Assembly: GCA_001593865.1 (NCBI GenBank)
Contig: LUCB01000016.1
Coordinates: 1-61,569, forward strand
Length of the DNA: 61,569 nucleotides
Direction: 5' to 3'
From: Candidatus Bathyarchaeota archaeon B24
GTDB lineage: Archaea > Thermoproteota > CALKCG01 > B24
Position 1 is the first letter of the stretch, and the number at the start of each line of letters is the position of its first letter. Below are positions 16,373 through 25,689 of this stretch, one piece after another. Below the pieces are notes generated by a model. It did not search any database. It was not told the origin of the DNA and was given only the letters and a program-made list of their open reading frames with translations. Made by a program: the position numbers and the translations under genes.

Positions 16373-17152
16373 TTGAAGTGGGAGGAGCTTACCTCAGACG
16401 ACCTTGCCGAGCTGGCTGAGAAAGGGAACATGGTGGTCATACTGCCCATAGGGTCTCTAGAGAGACACGGGCCTCACCTCCCGGTGGGCACAGATGGGCT
16501 CACGATATACCAGGTCGCTTTGAAAGCCGCCGAGCAGGAGCCCTGCATAGTCCTACCCCCGCTATTCTACGCTTATGTTCCCAGCATGAGGCAGTTCCCA
16601 GGAGCCATATGCATCGAGGAGAACACGCTTCTCAGCCTCCTGGAGAACATCTGCGCAGAGGTCTCCCGGAACGGGTTTAAGAAGATCCTCATAGTTAACG
16701 GGCATGGAGGTAACATAAATCTCCTAAGGCTTTTCGCGGCGGGTAGATTGACCAAGAGGACGGACTACTCTCTGTACATACTCGCGGAGCCCTGGGCCTT
16801 CGAGAGAGAGGTCGTACAGAAGATTAAGGAGACGGCTGAGGTCGGGCATGCCGGCGAGATAGAGACCAGCTACATGCTCTATCTATACCCTCAGCTTTGT
16901 AAGATGGACCGTGTCGAGAGACCCGCCAAGACCAGACCTAAACCCCTAGGAGACCTACCGACCGTCACACCTGTCGACTGGGTCGTCCACTGCCCTGAGG
17001 GGTACGTGGGGGACCCTAGAAAAGCCAGCGCGGAGAAGGGTAGACTGCTCATAGAGGCTATGGTAAACGGGATAGTGAAAACCGTTAGGATGATAAAGAA
17101 GGACAAGAGCGTAGCCGAGTCTGTAAAGTTCCTCGGGTTAGATAGGCTATAG
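16373..17152 (+). CDS. creatininase family amidohydrolase
   Basis: The 259-residue protein has the creatininase fold signature. These are Glu34 and His36 in SLERHGPHLPVGTDG, VNGHGGNINLL near residues 108-118, and a Glu in GHAGEIETSYM near 160-170. The family uses two metal ions and cleaves cyclic amides, or opens rings in riboflavin/F420-type pathways (for example the archaeal FAPy deformylase ArfB). It shares an operon with the amidohydrolase before it. Whether this is a sugar-lactam, formamide or other hydrolase cannot be told from sequence. The start is TTG 16373. Confidence 0.85.
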   Translation: MKWEELTSDDLAELAEKGNMVVILPIGSLERHGPHLPVGTDGLTIYQVALKAAEQEPCIVLPPLFYAYVPSMRQFPGAICIEENTLLSLLENICAEVSRNGFKKILIVNGHGGNINLLRLFAAGRLTKRTDYSLYILAEPWAFEREVVQKIKETAEVGHAGEIETSYMLYLYPQLCKMDRVERPAKTRPKPLGDLPTVTPVDWVVHCPEGYVGDPRKASAEKGRLLIEAMVNGIVKTVRMIKKDKSVAESVKFLGLDRL

Positions 17153-17196
17153 CATCGGCGAAGATGTAAATCGGGTGGCATAACGGCTCGCTTTCT

Positions 17197-17562
17197 TCAT
17201 CTTCTCCTACTTCTCAGAAGCATAAGGGCTTCGGCGAGGTTTCCACCGGCTTCTCTTAAAGCCTCCTTAGCCTCCTCCACGCTTACCCCTGTTTGAGAGG
17301 CCAAGAGCATTGCGTCCTCCTCAGATATCTTAGGCGCCTCGACGACCTCCTCAGCTACCCCGACCTCTCTCTCGGAGACGTTACCCACGACCTGGAAGAC
17401 CCTCTGACCGCCTATCTCCATAACGGTGACGTTTGGGTCCTCTATCACAAGCTCCCTATCACTCATCCTTATGATGACTTCTTCGACCCCCTCCAAGCTC
17501 TCCATCTTAACGCCCATGCGGCTCATAAGCCTCCTAGCTTCCCTAGGGCTTATCCTCCTCAA
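17197..17562 (-). CDS. nac: nascent polypeptide-associated complex protein (archaeal NAC)
   Basis: The 121-residue protein has a basic N-terminus, the NAC domain (VIIRMSDRELVIEDPNVTVM near residues 28-47, GQRVFQVVGN near 52-61) and a C-terminal UBA domain (VEEAKEALREAGGNLAEAL). Archaeal NAC forms a homodimer near the ribosomal tunnel exit and contacts emerging chains. Length and domain order are typical. Confidence 0.93.
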   Translation of the reverse strand: MRRISPREARRLMSRMGVKMESLEGVEEVIIRMSDRELVIEDPNVTVMEIGGQRVFQVVGNVSEREVGVAEEVVEAPKISEEDAMLLASQTGVSVEEAKEALREAGGNLAEALMLLRSRRR

Positions 17563-17664
17563 AGAAACACCTCCTCGTACTATTTCTCATCGTTAAGGCT
17601 CTTAATCCTTACCCTCCCCCTGGCTAGATAAGTCTTAAATTGGCAGTCTTCATGTTAAGGGTTG

Positions 17665-18330
17665 ATGAATACGCTGTACCGAGAGGCTCTCATAGCGTCT
17701 TCGCTGCTCGCCTGGGTCTTCGTCGTGATAGGCCCGGTCACCAAAAGGCTCTATAATCACATGGTCGACCGCGGCCTATCCCAGATCGTGGCCATATACC
17801 TCAACCGTAAGATAATGCATATCCTGACCGGAGGCCTGATCGCGTTGCTTATCCCGGTGCTTTTCTCGACTCCCGTAATACCTATAGGGATGGCAGTCCT
17901 CCTAGCCGTAATACTTTATATTCCCCATAAAACCGGTAGGATCCTCTACTGGTTTCAGACGAACGATAACATGTTCGAGGTTCACTTCTGCGTAGCGTGG
18001 GGCTTAGCCATGCTGCTGGGATGGCTTCTGACCGGGGGAGACCTACGTCTTGGAATAGTTCCCATACTTTACATGTCCTTCGGAGACGCCGTGACGGGTA
18101 TAGTCAGGAACATCCTCTTCGGGGAGAGGACCAAATCCTGGTGGGGGAACCTGGCGATGGCTGCTGTGTGCACGCCTATAGGCGCCTCGCTTGGGCCGTG
18201 GGGTCTTCTATCAGCGCTTGTGGCTTCTACGATCGAACACTTTGAGTTCGGCTTCATAGACGACAACATAACCGTCCCCCTATCCTCCTTCCTGATACTA
18301 TACCTCTCCTACCCCAACTGGAGCTGGTGA
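17665..18330 (+). CDS. dolichol kinase / polyprenol kinase-like membrane protein
   Basis: This membrane protein of about 221 residues has roughly seven helices. It shows the CTP-dependent lipid kinase pattern: HILTGGLIALL near residue 53, LYMSFGDAVTGIVRNILFGERTKSWWGN near 138-165 (given here as its two halves FGDAVTGIV and GERTKSWWGN), and FIDDNITVPL near the end. Members phosphorylate dolichol, phytol or diacylglycerol, so a role in dolichyl-phosphate supply for glycosylation is likely. A TTAAAT element about 25-30 bases upstream supports ATG 17665 as start. Confidence 0.8.
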   Translation: MNTLYREALIASSLLAWVFVVIGPVTKRLYNHMVDRGLSQIVAIYLNRKIMHILTGGLIALLIPVLFSTPVIPIGMAVLLAVILYIPHKTGRILYWFQTNDNMFEVHFCVAWGLAMLLGWLLTGGDLRLGIVPILYMSFGDAVTGIVRNILFGERTKSWWGNLAMAAVCTPIGASLGPWGLLSALVASTIEHFEFGFIDDNITVPLSSFLILYLSYPNWSW

Positions 18331-18332
18331 AC

Positions 18333-19832
18333 CTACTCGGCTATTCGATAGTAGCCTTCTAGGTTCTTTAAAGACTCTAAGTATCGTCTGTATAGGCTAT
18401 TATACAAAGTCCTCCGTCTCCCCGGTTCATAACGTTCGCTTATCTCCACGGAGGACAAGGCCTCCTCGAAGCTGGAGTAGACCCCTATGCTCTTGAAAGC
18501 CGTTAAGGCGGCTCCAAGCACGGTCGCCTCTCTGACGGCGTTAACCGAGACCGGTAGCCCTACCACGTCAGCCCTGATCCTGTTCCAGAGTGGGTTTTTA
18601 GACCCTCCTCCCACGACCCGTATGCCTTTGACCTCAAAACCGGTAGACTTCGACAGGGCCTCGACCGCTAGCCTTAGCTGGTAGGATAAACCCTCCAACG
18701 CGGCTCTATAGACCTGTGCCCTACCGGTTCTGAGGTTCAGCCCGAGTATGGTGCCCCCGGTCTTAAACCTCCTGGTGGGTCCTGAGTCGCTTACGAAGCT
18801 CGGGATGAATAGAAGCCCTTCCGAGCCGGGTTCGACGTCTGAGGCTTCCCTTATCATGGTCTCATAGTCCCCGGGCTGTACGTCTGGGTAGAACATGCGT
18901 CTAATCCATTCGAGGACCGCCGAGGCGATCATCAGAAGCTGAGGGTTCCAAAAGCCGGGCTGGACATCGGCCTCTGTTATGACGCCCCATTCGAACCCCT
19001 CCCTGCTGGGTTTGAAGCTTCGGCTTCTGACGGCTAGGATCTCCCAGGTTCCGCTTGAGAGTACGGCTTCATCGGGCTTGGCCCCGGCTCCGAGGATCGC
19101 GAACTGTGTGTCGTGTCCTCCTACGACGACCGGTGTACCTTTCGCCAACCCGGTTTCTTCAGAGGCCTTATCCGTAACGTAGCCCACCACCTCCCCAGGC
19201 TCGAACCAGTCTGGGAAGAAACCCGGCTCAAGCCCCGCAAGCTCGAGCATATCCGGAGACCACTCTCTCCTAGACAAGTCCATGGCCATGGTCGTCGAAG
19301 CGCTTGTAGGGTCTATGTGGAAGACTCCTGTAAGCCTATGGACTATGAGACCCGGCATCATAAGCCACGTATAGGCCTCTTCGAGGGCCTTAGGCTCGTT
19401 CTCCCTAAGCCACATAAGCCTCAGTAACGTGTTAAAAGAGATTATCTGATACCCCGTTATCCTGTAAATATCCCAGGGGTCCATTATACCCGGTAAACGC
19501 TTCGCGACCTCCACGGTCCGGGGACATTGCCAGCATATCGGCGGGTATGTAAGGCTCCCGTCCCTCCTGACCGGCGCGCCGTCTGCCCCCCAGGTCGTGA
19601 CGACCACCGCTTCGACCCTTTCCACCTTGGAAAGAACCCCTCTCAAAACTCTACATACCCTGCTCCAAAGGTCTTCCATGTCCCATATGAGCCAGTTTTC
19701 AGTTCCAGGTTGAGGCGAGGGCTTATTCGCTATAGAGGATACGCTTCTAAAACGGCCCTGAGGGTCTACGGCCACGGCCCTTACGTTGGTCGAGCCGCAG
19801 TCTAAGACGACTACAAGACGTTCCTCATTCAC
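18333..19832 (-). CDS. FGGY family carbohydrate kinase
   Basis: The 499-residue kinase has the two-domain FGGY/actin-like architecture. The phosphate-1 loop VLDCGSTNVRAVAVD is at residues 9-23. GGHDTQFAILGAG is near 240, LSSGTWEILAV follows, and the adenosine motif VVGGGSKNPLWNRIRADVVG is near 403-422. The substrate class is a sugar or polyol (xylulose, rhamnulose, fuculose and similar), not resolvable further. The start is GTG 19832. Its end abuts the polyprenol kinase gene from the opposite strand. It fits the sugar-catabolic content of the following 35 kb. Confidence 0.9.
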   Translation of the reverse strand: MNEERLVVVLDCGSTNVRAVAVDPQGRFRSVSSIANKPSPQPGTENWLIWDMEDLWSRVCRVLRGVLSKVERVEAVVVTTWGADGAPVRRDGSLTYPPICWQCPRTVEVAKRLPGIMDPWDIYRITGYQIISFNTLLRLMWLRENEPKALEEAYTWLMMPGLIVHRLTGVFHIDPTSASTTMAMDLSRREWSPDMLELAGLEPGFFPDWFEPGEVVGYVTDKASEETGLAKGTPVVVGGHDTQFAILGAGAKPDEAVLSSGTWEILAVRSRSFKPSREGFEWGVITEADVQPGFWNPQLLMIASAVLEWIRRMFYPDVQPGDYETMIREASDVEPGSEGLLFIPSFVSDSGPTRRFKTGGTILGLNLRTGRAQVYRAALEGLSYQLRLAVEALSKSTGFEVKGIRVVGGGSKNPLWNRIRADVVGLPVSVNAVREATVLGAALTAFKSIGVYSSFEEALSSVEISERYEPGRRRTLYNSLYRRYLESLKNLEGYYRIAE

Positions 19833-19884
19833 GTAAACCTATGAGTCTGGCTGAGGCTTTAAGCGTTAAACCCTCCCTGCGGTG

Positions 19885-20121
19885 CATGGTAGGCTGAACT
19901 TTGAGGGAGATCCATGCGTCATACCCGGATAGAGGAGTACGGCCCAGCCCTCAGACGAGAGGCTGATCGAGAAGGGTGACCTCAGGGGTCTGCTCTACAA
20001 GACCGGTGAGCTGAGGAGCACATCGTGATCACGGTTCTAGCCGTCCTATCGACCCACGTCCTAAGCGATATGATATACGAGACCTTCGAGACGTACCTCT
20101 CGCCTCTTTTGGATAACTGAG
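19885..20121 (+). pseudogene. decayed coding remnant of unknown family
   Basis: In the 378-base gap between the FGGY kinase and moaE the sequence is coding-like but broken. One frame reads HGRLNFEGDPCVIPG, a stop, then QPSDERLIEKGDLRGLLYKT before a second stop near 20028. A neighbouring frame then reads VITVLAVLSTHVLSDMIYET and ends in a TGA at 20119-20121. One nonsense change plus one frameshift would connect these pieces. I do not recognise the ancestor. The rest of the gap holds the moaE promoter. Confidence 0.3.
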
Positions 20122-20150
20122 ACTTAGCCGACCATCGGTCAGGGGATAAC

Positions 20151-20160
20151 CCTATATAAG
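20151..20160 (+). promoter_or_regulatory. TATA box of moaE
   Basis: CCTATATAAG lies 51-60 bases before the GTG at 20211. The predicted start site near 20180 leaves a leader of about 30 bases with GGGTGG close to the start as a possible ribosome-binding site. Confidence 0.5.
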
Positions 20161-20210
20161 CTGTTATCGTTAGGAATGGACGTAACATCTTTCTATCCGG
20201 GTGGTCAAGG

Positions 20211-20618
20211 GTGAAGGCGAAGGTCGATAAGCGGCTTGACGAGCTATCCTCCTTGGTGGATTGCTTGAAGGGGTCTTCCGACGAGATAGGTGCCATAGCC
20301 ATATTCATCGGGGTCGTCAGAGGGGTCAGCGACGGCGAGAGGGTTTTGAGGCTTGAATTCGAGGCGCATGAAGCCTTGGCTCCGAAGGTCTTGAACAGGA
20401 TCGTAGAGGAGGTCAAGAAGAAGTACGGGTTGATAGACGTGATAGCGGAGCATAGGGTCGGCGACGTACCGGTCGGAGGCGACGTCATGTACGTGCTGGT
20501 CGCCTCAAAGCACCGTAAGGAGGCTTTCGAAGCGTTGGCTGAACTCGTCGACAGGATAAAGCACGAGACCCCTATATGGAAGAAAGAGGTGACGGAGAAG
20601 GGAGCGAGATACGTGTAG
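20211..20618 (+). CDS. moaE: molybdopterin synthase, large (catalytic) subunit
   Basis: The 135-residue MoaE inserts dithiolene sulfur into precursor Z, with MoaD as sulfur carrier. Characteristic segments are IFIGVVRG near residues 29-36, AEHRVGDVPVGGDVMYVLVA near 79-98, and the Lys/Arg-rich active-site helix KHRKEAFEA ending in KHETPIWKKE. Start GTG 20211. No moaD or other cofactor genes are adjacent, so it stands alone here. Confidence 0.93.
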   Translation: MKAKVDKRLDELSSLVDCLKGSSDEIGAIAIFIGVVRGVSDGERVLRLEFEAHEALAPKVLNRIVEEVKKKYGLIDVIAEHRVGDVPVGGDVMYVLVASKHRKEAFEALAELVDRIKHETPIWKKEVTEKGARYV

Positions 20619-20682
20619 TCGGTCTCTATGGTTTGAAAACGCTTAAGTAGGCTCGTGACCCTGCGTTTCTTAAGGGTGTGGT

Positions 20683-21684
20683 GTGACCTTGGTTTGGGAT
20701 GTCAGCGTAGCATACCATGGCTGTCCCTATCCGAGACACGTGGAGGGTGACCTCAGGGAGATAGTTGAGGCCGGGTTCACATCTATAACGTTGTGCGTGA
20801 ACGAGTACGAGTGGCCGAACATGGTGAGGGTTAAAAGGCTGATAGTCGACAGGGCTCACGACCTGGGTCTACGGGTGTTCGTGGATGTACACGGCTTCGG
20901 GTTCTTCGTCCCAGGCCACTTCAGCATAGCCGTTCCGAAAAACCCCGGGTGGTGGGAGGTCGACAGCGTAGGGAGACCGTACCCGCTCAGGGGGTGCCCG
21001 AACAGCCCGGGCTACCTAGAGTGGCTTAAGCAGCAGGTTCGGGGCATCGTAGAAAGGCTCAAGCCCGACGGCGTATTCTGGGATGAACCCTCGCTGATCG
21101 TCCCAGAGGACTGGCCTAAGAGCTGGACATGTAGGTGCGAGAACTGTAGACGCGTCTTCCACGACGAGTATGGACGTGACATGCCCGACGAGTTGACTCA
21201 GGAGGTTAAAGAGTTTAGGCAAAACTCTGTGTTTAGGCTTCTAAGCGAGCTCATAGAGGAGGTTCGGAGGCTAGACGGAGGGCTCACGAATATCCTATGT
21301 CTCATGCCTGAGCACACGGGTATGCATGGCATATACTCCTGGGAGCCTGTTCTAAGCCTCAAGGGCTTAGACGTGTTCTCGACCGACCCCTACTGGATAT
21401 GGGGCCGTAGGTCTTTCGACTGGTTCACGGAGTGGGTTGAGAAAGCCCTGTCCGTCTCGAAGAGAGCCGGTTTGAAGACGCAGATTTGGGTCGAGCTTAT
21501 AAAAGTACCTAGGGGCCGCGAAGCAGACGTCTACAGGAGCGTGGTTAAGGCCGTCGAGCTGGGGGCTGACGCCGTCGCCACCTGGAGCTTCAGAGCCGGG
21601 GAGGGCTCCGAATACTCATGCGAAGACCCTGAGGCGGCGTGGAAGGCTATGGTCGAAGCCGTTAAAAAGATTAGAGAAGGATAG
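20683..21684 (+). CDS. glycoside hydrolase-like TIM-barrel protein
   Basis: The 333-residue protein looks like a catalytic TIM barrel of the glycosidase superfamily. VDVHGFGFF is near residue 68-76, LKPDGVFWDEPSLI near 126-139 (the Asp-Glu pair is a typical barrel-end catalytic position), and FSTDPYWIWG near 230. A C-x2-C (CRCENC) sits near residue 150. It has no signal peptide, so it should act in the cytoplasm. It is convergent with the DUF4091 protein. The family name and substrate are not certain. Confidence 0.6.
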   Translation: MTLVWDVSVAYHGCPYPRHVEGDLREIVEAGFTSITLCVNEYEWPNMVRVKRLIVDRAHDLGLRVFVDVHGFGFFVPGHFSIAVPKNPGWWEVDSVGRPYPLRGCPNSPGYLEWLKQQVRGIVERLKPDGVFWDEPSLIVPEDWPKSWTCRCENCRRVFHDEYGRDMPDELTQEVKEFRQNSVFRLLSELIEEVRRLDGGLTNILCLMPEHTGMHGIYSWEPVLSLKGLDVFSTDPYWIWGRRSFDWFTEWVEKALSVSKRAGLKTQIWVELIKVPRGREADVYRSVVKAVELGADAVATWSFRAGEGSEYSCEDPEAAWKAMVEAVKKIREG

Positions 21685-21704
21685 CAGCCTCCCCTATTTT
21701 TCGA

Positions 21705-23345
21705 CTAGCCGAGGGATTCGAGTTCGTTTATCAGCCTCAGCCTTATGGAGAGAAGCTCTCCCGATGACCTGACGTAGTCGGTTATGGTTTTGACGGCTAG
21801 GCTACAAAGCCCGACAGCCTCGTCGAGGCCTTTCCGCTCCGCCAGTAGCTTAAACAGCTCGTAGTCTTCGACCCCGTCCCTTAACGCCTCGAACCTTATC
21901 GAATCCAGCGGCCCTGACTTGCCAGGGTAGACTATGAAGGGGTCTCCTGGAGGTAGCGGGAACGGGTGGCTAGGCTCGTTTTCGACGTCTTCGAAAGGCT
22001 TCTCGGTCCAGTAGTTGTAGCCCCAGTGTAGGTAGCCTACAAGCCCGTACTTGAAGTTTATCCAATGTAGTATCCTCACCTTGACGAGGGAGTAGTCTAT
22101 CAGCCTGTTCGGGTATCTCCCCGTCGGGGCTAGGCACGTGTAGAACCAGACCTCGTTGCCTCTTCTCTTCCTCTCCTCGTAGAAGCTCATGTTCTTATCG
22201 TAATCGTCTAGCAGCGGGACGAGCACGTCGATGTAGTCTACAAGCCGTTTACAGGTCGAGGCCTCTATTATCCTTATCTTGGGAGCGTACTTCCTCACGA
22301 GACCCGCTATGTGCTTATAGCTTTCGGCGTTGGCGTCTATAGGCTCGTCGGCGAGGTGCTGGACGTAGCTGTCCAACAGCCCCAGCTCATCTAGATGAGC
22401 CTGAAGCGCGGGCATGAACTGGGATATGAACTCCTCGAAGACCGGGCTGGATACCTTAACAGGCTCCTGAACATACGCTAGGCTGCCGTCTTTGTTGAAC
22501 ACGCGGTAACGCCTAGAGAGGAACTCCGAGACGGTCCACCAGCCCTCCACGGTTCTAGGAGGCCTACCCGCTAAGTAGCCTCCCTCCACGGTTCCTATGA
22601 CCCCCTCCTCCTTAAACAGGTTGATCCAGCGGTCTAGAAGCCGGAAGTCGAACTCTAGCCTATCGTCGCCCTTATAGATCCGGGTTAACTCTAAGATCGG
22701 CGTTATTATACTGCTCTGCCTGTGCTCAGCCATGTTCCGCGCATAGGCCTTCAACAGACGCCAGAAGTCTTCGCTCCAAAGCTCCACGCCGTGGAATTTG
22801 CTTATGTTATGAGGGCTTAGAAAGTTTGAAAGCTTTAGGTTACGTTCATCTGGGAGAATTACGTCGTGAACCCTTAGACAGGTCTTCACCCGTGTCTCGT
22901 CACCGTCAGCCCTGATCAAAACCTCCCCATGATAGGTTCCAGGCGGAGCGTCTTTAGGCACGTAAACGGTCAGCCAGACCGGCTGGTTCTCCCCTTTCTT
23001 CACCCTGACGGTTTCCTCCTCGAGCAGGGGGTCTGGAAACATACCCGGGGCTTTTCGGACAAGCTCCTCCGGAGGGGTGTCTGGAGTGTTTCTTTTCACA
23101 GGTACGTAGCCTACGAACCGTGGATATACCCTCGTTATGGCGTACTCGTCGGACTCGTGTCTGAGGCTCGTGACCCGCACCTCGAGTCTTTCGACGTCCT
23201 CTAGAGGATGGACCACTATCTGAGCAGCCTCGTACTCGTTACGGACGGCGTCTAGAACCACGTCCTTAATGGCGTCCTCCGGCTTAGGGGAGTCCCTGAA
23301 AACCTTCGTAAGCGAATCCTGAACCCAAACGTCGAAGCGGCTCAT
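21705..23345 (-). CDS. DUF4091 / GH123-like glycoside hydrolase
   Basis: The 546-residue protein has an N-terminal beta-sandwich (about 1-165) with VTVYVPKDAPPGTYHGEV-type family features, of which VPKDAPPGTY is conserved. A catalytic barrel follows (about 175-480). QHLADEP near residue 330 gives the Asp-Glu pair used by GH123 N-acetyl-galactosaminidases. The C-terminus has IRFEALRDGVEDYELFKLL, a hallmark of DUF4091 proteins. The substrate in archaea is not known. No signal peptide. The next gene on this strand (upstream) is another large glycosidase-like protein 80 bases away, so they may share an operon. Confidence 0.78.
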   Translation of the reverse strand: MSRFDVWVQDSLTKVFRDSPKPEDAIKDVVLDAVRNEYEAAQIVVHPLEDVERLEVRVTSLRHESDEYAITRVYPRFVGYVPVKRNTPDTPPEELVRKAPGMFPDPLLEEETVRVKKGENQPVWLTVYVPKDAPPGTYHGEVLIRADGDETRVKTCLRVHDVILPDERNLKLSNFLSPHNISKFHGVELWSEDFWRLLKAYARNMAEHRQSSIITPILELTRIYKGDDRLEFDFRLLDRWINLFKEEGVIGTVEGGYLAGRPPRTVEGWWTVSEFLSRRYRVFNKDGSLAYVQEPVKVSSPVFEEFISQFMPALQAHLDELGLLDSYVQHLADEPIDANAESYKHIAGLVRKYAPKIRIIEASTCKRLVDYIDVLVPLLDDYDKNMSFYEERKRRGNEVWFYTCLAPTGRYPNRLIDYSLVKVRILHWINFKYGLVGYLHWGYNYWTEKPFEDVENEPSHPFPLPPGDPFIVYPGKSGPLDSIRFEALRDGVEDYELFKLLAERKGLDEAVGLCSLAVKTITDYVRSSGELLSIRLRLINELESLG

Positions 23346-23424
23346 AGTCCTTCAGTCTTATGAGTAGACGGATCGGTTTAAATATGTAACCAGCGGTTAA
23401 GAAGGGAGAAAAACATAGGGGGTT

Positions 23425-25689
23425 CTAAAAGACCCGGATGACGACCTTCTCTCCCGTATCCACGTATTCGTAGGAGACAGCCCCTACCCTGCTCGACTCA
23501 TCCCACGTCCAATCCTTACCTTCTCTTAATACCTTGGAGTTCAACACGATCCTCCTCGGCTTCTCAGGCGAGTAGAACTTCAGGACAGCCCTTTGACCGG
23601 CCGGCCCCCTGGTTTCGACGGTCAAAACTCCGTCGACGTAGCTCTCGGTCCACACGCGCGTGTTGTAGAGGACACATCTCCTATCCCTCCGATACTCCGT
23701 TATGGAGTAGACTTTGAACCTATGGCCCTCGAGAGAGTCCTCAACCCCCCTATCGGATAGGTCCACCCCGTCCAGCGTCGTGATGGGCTCTCCTAGACTT
23801 CCGACGACGTGGTATCTACGCGACGGGTCCCATCCTAAGCGTTTCAGGTCCACGGTCCACGTAAACCGTTCCACGGCCCTATCCTCTACGTTCGATAGGA
23901 CCGTCAGAATCCTCTCGTCGTTGAAGTAGACCGCACCCTTTATGGCTGTGTCGCTCGTCTTCACATAGCCCCTCGTGTAGTCTTCGAACCTGAAACGTGA
24001 AAGGTCGAAGGCTCTGAAAGCCTCGAACAGGGCTAGGACAGGCTCAGACTCGGGTCCTAAGCCTTGCCATGGAAACGCCCCGAATAAGACGCATTTAGCG
24101 CATAGGTCCCATGAAGCCTTAACCCCGTCGGGTGCGTTGTACAGGGGGCATGGAATCCTCGGCGCGACGTTCATGAACCTCAGGTGCAACGTGTTCGGAG
24201 GAAACTTCTCTAGCTGAGGCATCTCCCTCCAGCTCGAGGCATCCTCGAACATTATGAGACCGTCTGCGTAGTTCTCCACGAGAACGCATGGGAACCAGCC
24301 TGACTGGTGGAGGAGAACAACTCCGTCTTCTCCGACCAGGTCTCGGGTGTACTCGAGGAACTCTATGAGGTCGTCTATGTTCGTGTGGTCTCCTCTACTG
24401 TGAAGCCTGTTGTTGCAGAACCAGTAGTGAGCGTAGTCGTAGTAGACCCCGTCGAAGCCAAGAGTCTCAACAACCTTCTTCACGTAACCCTTCAGGAAAT
24501 CCTTCCAGCCGGACTTGAGACACATCCCGAACCCGTAGTAATGGTTTGGGGGATACGTCTCGATCAGCGAGCCCCTCTCGTCTACGGTTCTCCTCCAGAC
24601 GATATAGCCGTCGGCGAAGGCGTCAGACTTCGGGTTGATCTCGTAAAGGGAGAAGTATGGAACTATCTTTATCCCATACCTGTGGCAAGTGTCTATGACC
24701 CTCCTCAGCTCGGACATGCCCCTCTCGTCGTAGGGGGGCCACGATCCATCGTGCCAGAAATCGCCGCTTGGATGATAATCGTTGTGAAGCCGAACCACCG
24801 TTACCCCGGCGTAGGCCCATTTGCGAATGTCCTCGTCGCTAGGCCATGGATGGTTCCCGAAGGCCAGATGCATGTACCTTCTAGGTACCCTTTCAGGGAT
24901 CTTGGGAAGCCCGATGTAGAACGTGAACCTGTACTCGCCTGAGAACCTACGGCTACTCCTATACCCGTTCGTCTTAGAGCTCAGGGGCTCAACCACGATT
25001 CGGACACGATCAGGACCAGGCTCTCCGACTATCTGAAACCTCCCGACATCCCGTCTATCGACAAGCTGCTTGGTCCACTCTTCGAGGTCTGGACCTGGGA
25101 GGAACTCGACCCCCTCGACGCCCGGGTTGAACACAGCCATGTAGAGGGGGATGTTTCGCTCCTCGAAAACAGGTCTACCGTCGAACGTGATCCTCCCCCA
25201 TACGGCCGCGCAGGTTGCATGGGGAGGATGCGCCCTTATGTGAGAGGGTCTAGCGGCGAAGCAGCTAAGCTCTGGAATAGCCTCTACGCATCCTACACCC
25301 ACGTCTCCGATACCTGCGATTCCTCTTCTGAAAAAATATCTGTGCGTGACCTTCACATGCCCCTCTTTATACTCGTATAGATATTCATAATCGACGTTGG
25401 ACTCCGTATACCCGTTCACGTCCCTTAACTTCCCGGTTATCTTGACTTTCAGAACCCCGTCCTCTTCAACCTGAGAGATCTTCGCCTCGTCGTTCGATAT
25501 ATCCCAGAAAGAGCCGAAATACGAGTATATGGGCCTTCTCAGAACGTTTCTACCGCTTCCGTGGAAAAACTTGATGCTTGTTATGCATCCGCCAGCCTTA
25601 GAATCGTGTATAACCTCCCAAAACCTTGTTTTCACAGATAACCTTCCTTTTTCGTCGAATTCGGCGTTTAACCCTATACCCTTCGACAT
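23425..25689 (-). CDS. large glycoside hydrolase-like protein (TIM barrel with beta-sandwich domains)
   Basis: The 754-residue protein has an N-terminal beta-sandwich of about 260 residues, a barrel (about 270-570) and a C-terminal beta domain. Barrel signatures include KIVPYFSLYEINP near 345, LGFDGVYYDYAHYW near 400-413 (Asp at a nucleophile position) and ADGLIMFEDASSW near 480-492. This is typical of uncharacterised glycosidase families related to GH31/GH36 or the DUF6067/DUF6259 groups; I cannot choose between them. It lacks a signal peptide. The TATA-like stretch CTTAAGACTT upstream is shared with the divergent gene at 25779. Confidence 0.6.
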   Translation of the reverse strand: MSKGIGLNAEFDEKGRLSVKTRFWEVIHDSKAGGCITSIKFFHGSGRNVLRRPIYSYFGSFWDISNDEAKISQVEEDGVLKVKITGKLRDVNGYTESNVDYEYLYEYKEGHVKVTHRYFFRRGIAGIGDVGVGCVEAIPELSCFAARPSHIRAHPPHATCAAVWGRITFDGRPVFEERNIPLYMAVFNPGVEGVEFLPGPDLEEWTKQLVDRRDVGRFQIVGEPGPDRVRIVVEPLSSKTNGYRSSRRFSGEYRFTFYIGLPKIPERVPRRYMHLAFGNHPWPSDEDIRKWAYAGVTVVRLHNDYHPSGDFWHDGSWPPYDERGMSELRRVIDTCHRYGIKIVPYFSLYEINPKSDAFADGYIVWRRTVDERGSLIETYPPNHYYGFGMCLKSGWKDFLKGYVKKVVETLGFDGVYYDYAHYWFCNNRLHSRGDHTNIDDLIEFLEYTRDLVGEDGVVLLHQSGWFPCVLVENYADGLIMFEDASSWREMPQLEKFPPNTLHLRFMNVAPRIPCPLYNAPDGVKASWDLCAKCVLFGAFPWQGLGPESEPVLALFEAFRAFDLSRFRFEDYTRGYVKTSDTAIKGAVYFNDERILTVLSNVEDRAVERFTWTVDLKRLGWDPSRRYHVVGSLGEPITTLDGVDLSDRGVEDSLEGHRFKVYSITEYRRDRRCVLYNTRVWTESYVDGVLTVETRGPAGQRAVLKFYSPEKPRRIVLNSKVLREGKDWTWDESSRVGAVSYEYVDTGEKVVIRVF

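Noticed and set aside
19982-20488. Long minus-strand open frame over moaE
   Set aside because: It is antisense to a clear MoaE gene, is Ser/Thr rich and has no motif of its own.
24307-24942. 211-codon plus-strand open frame inside the large glycosidase-like gene
   Set aside because: It is a mirror frame of a real gene on the other strand; Val-rich repeats reflect the complementary codons.
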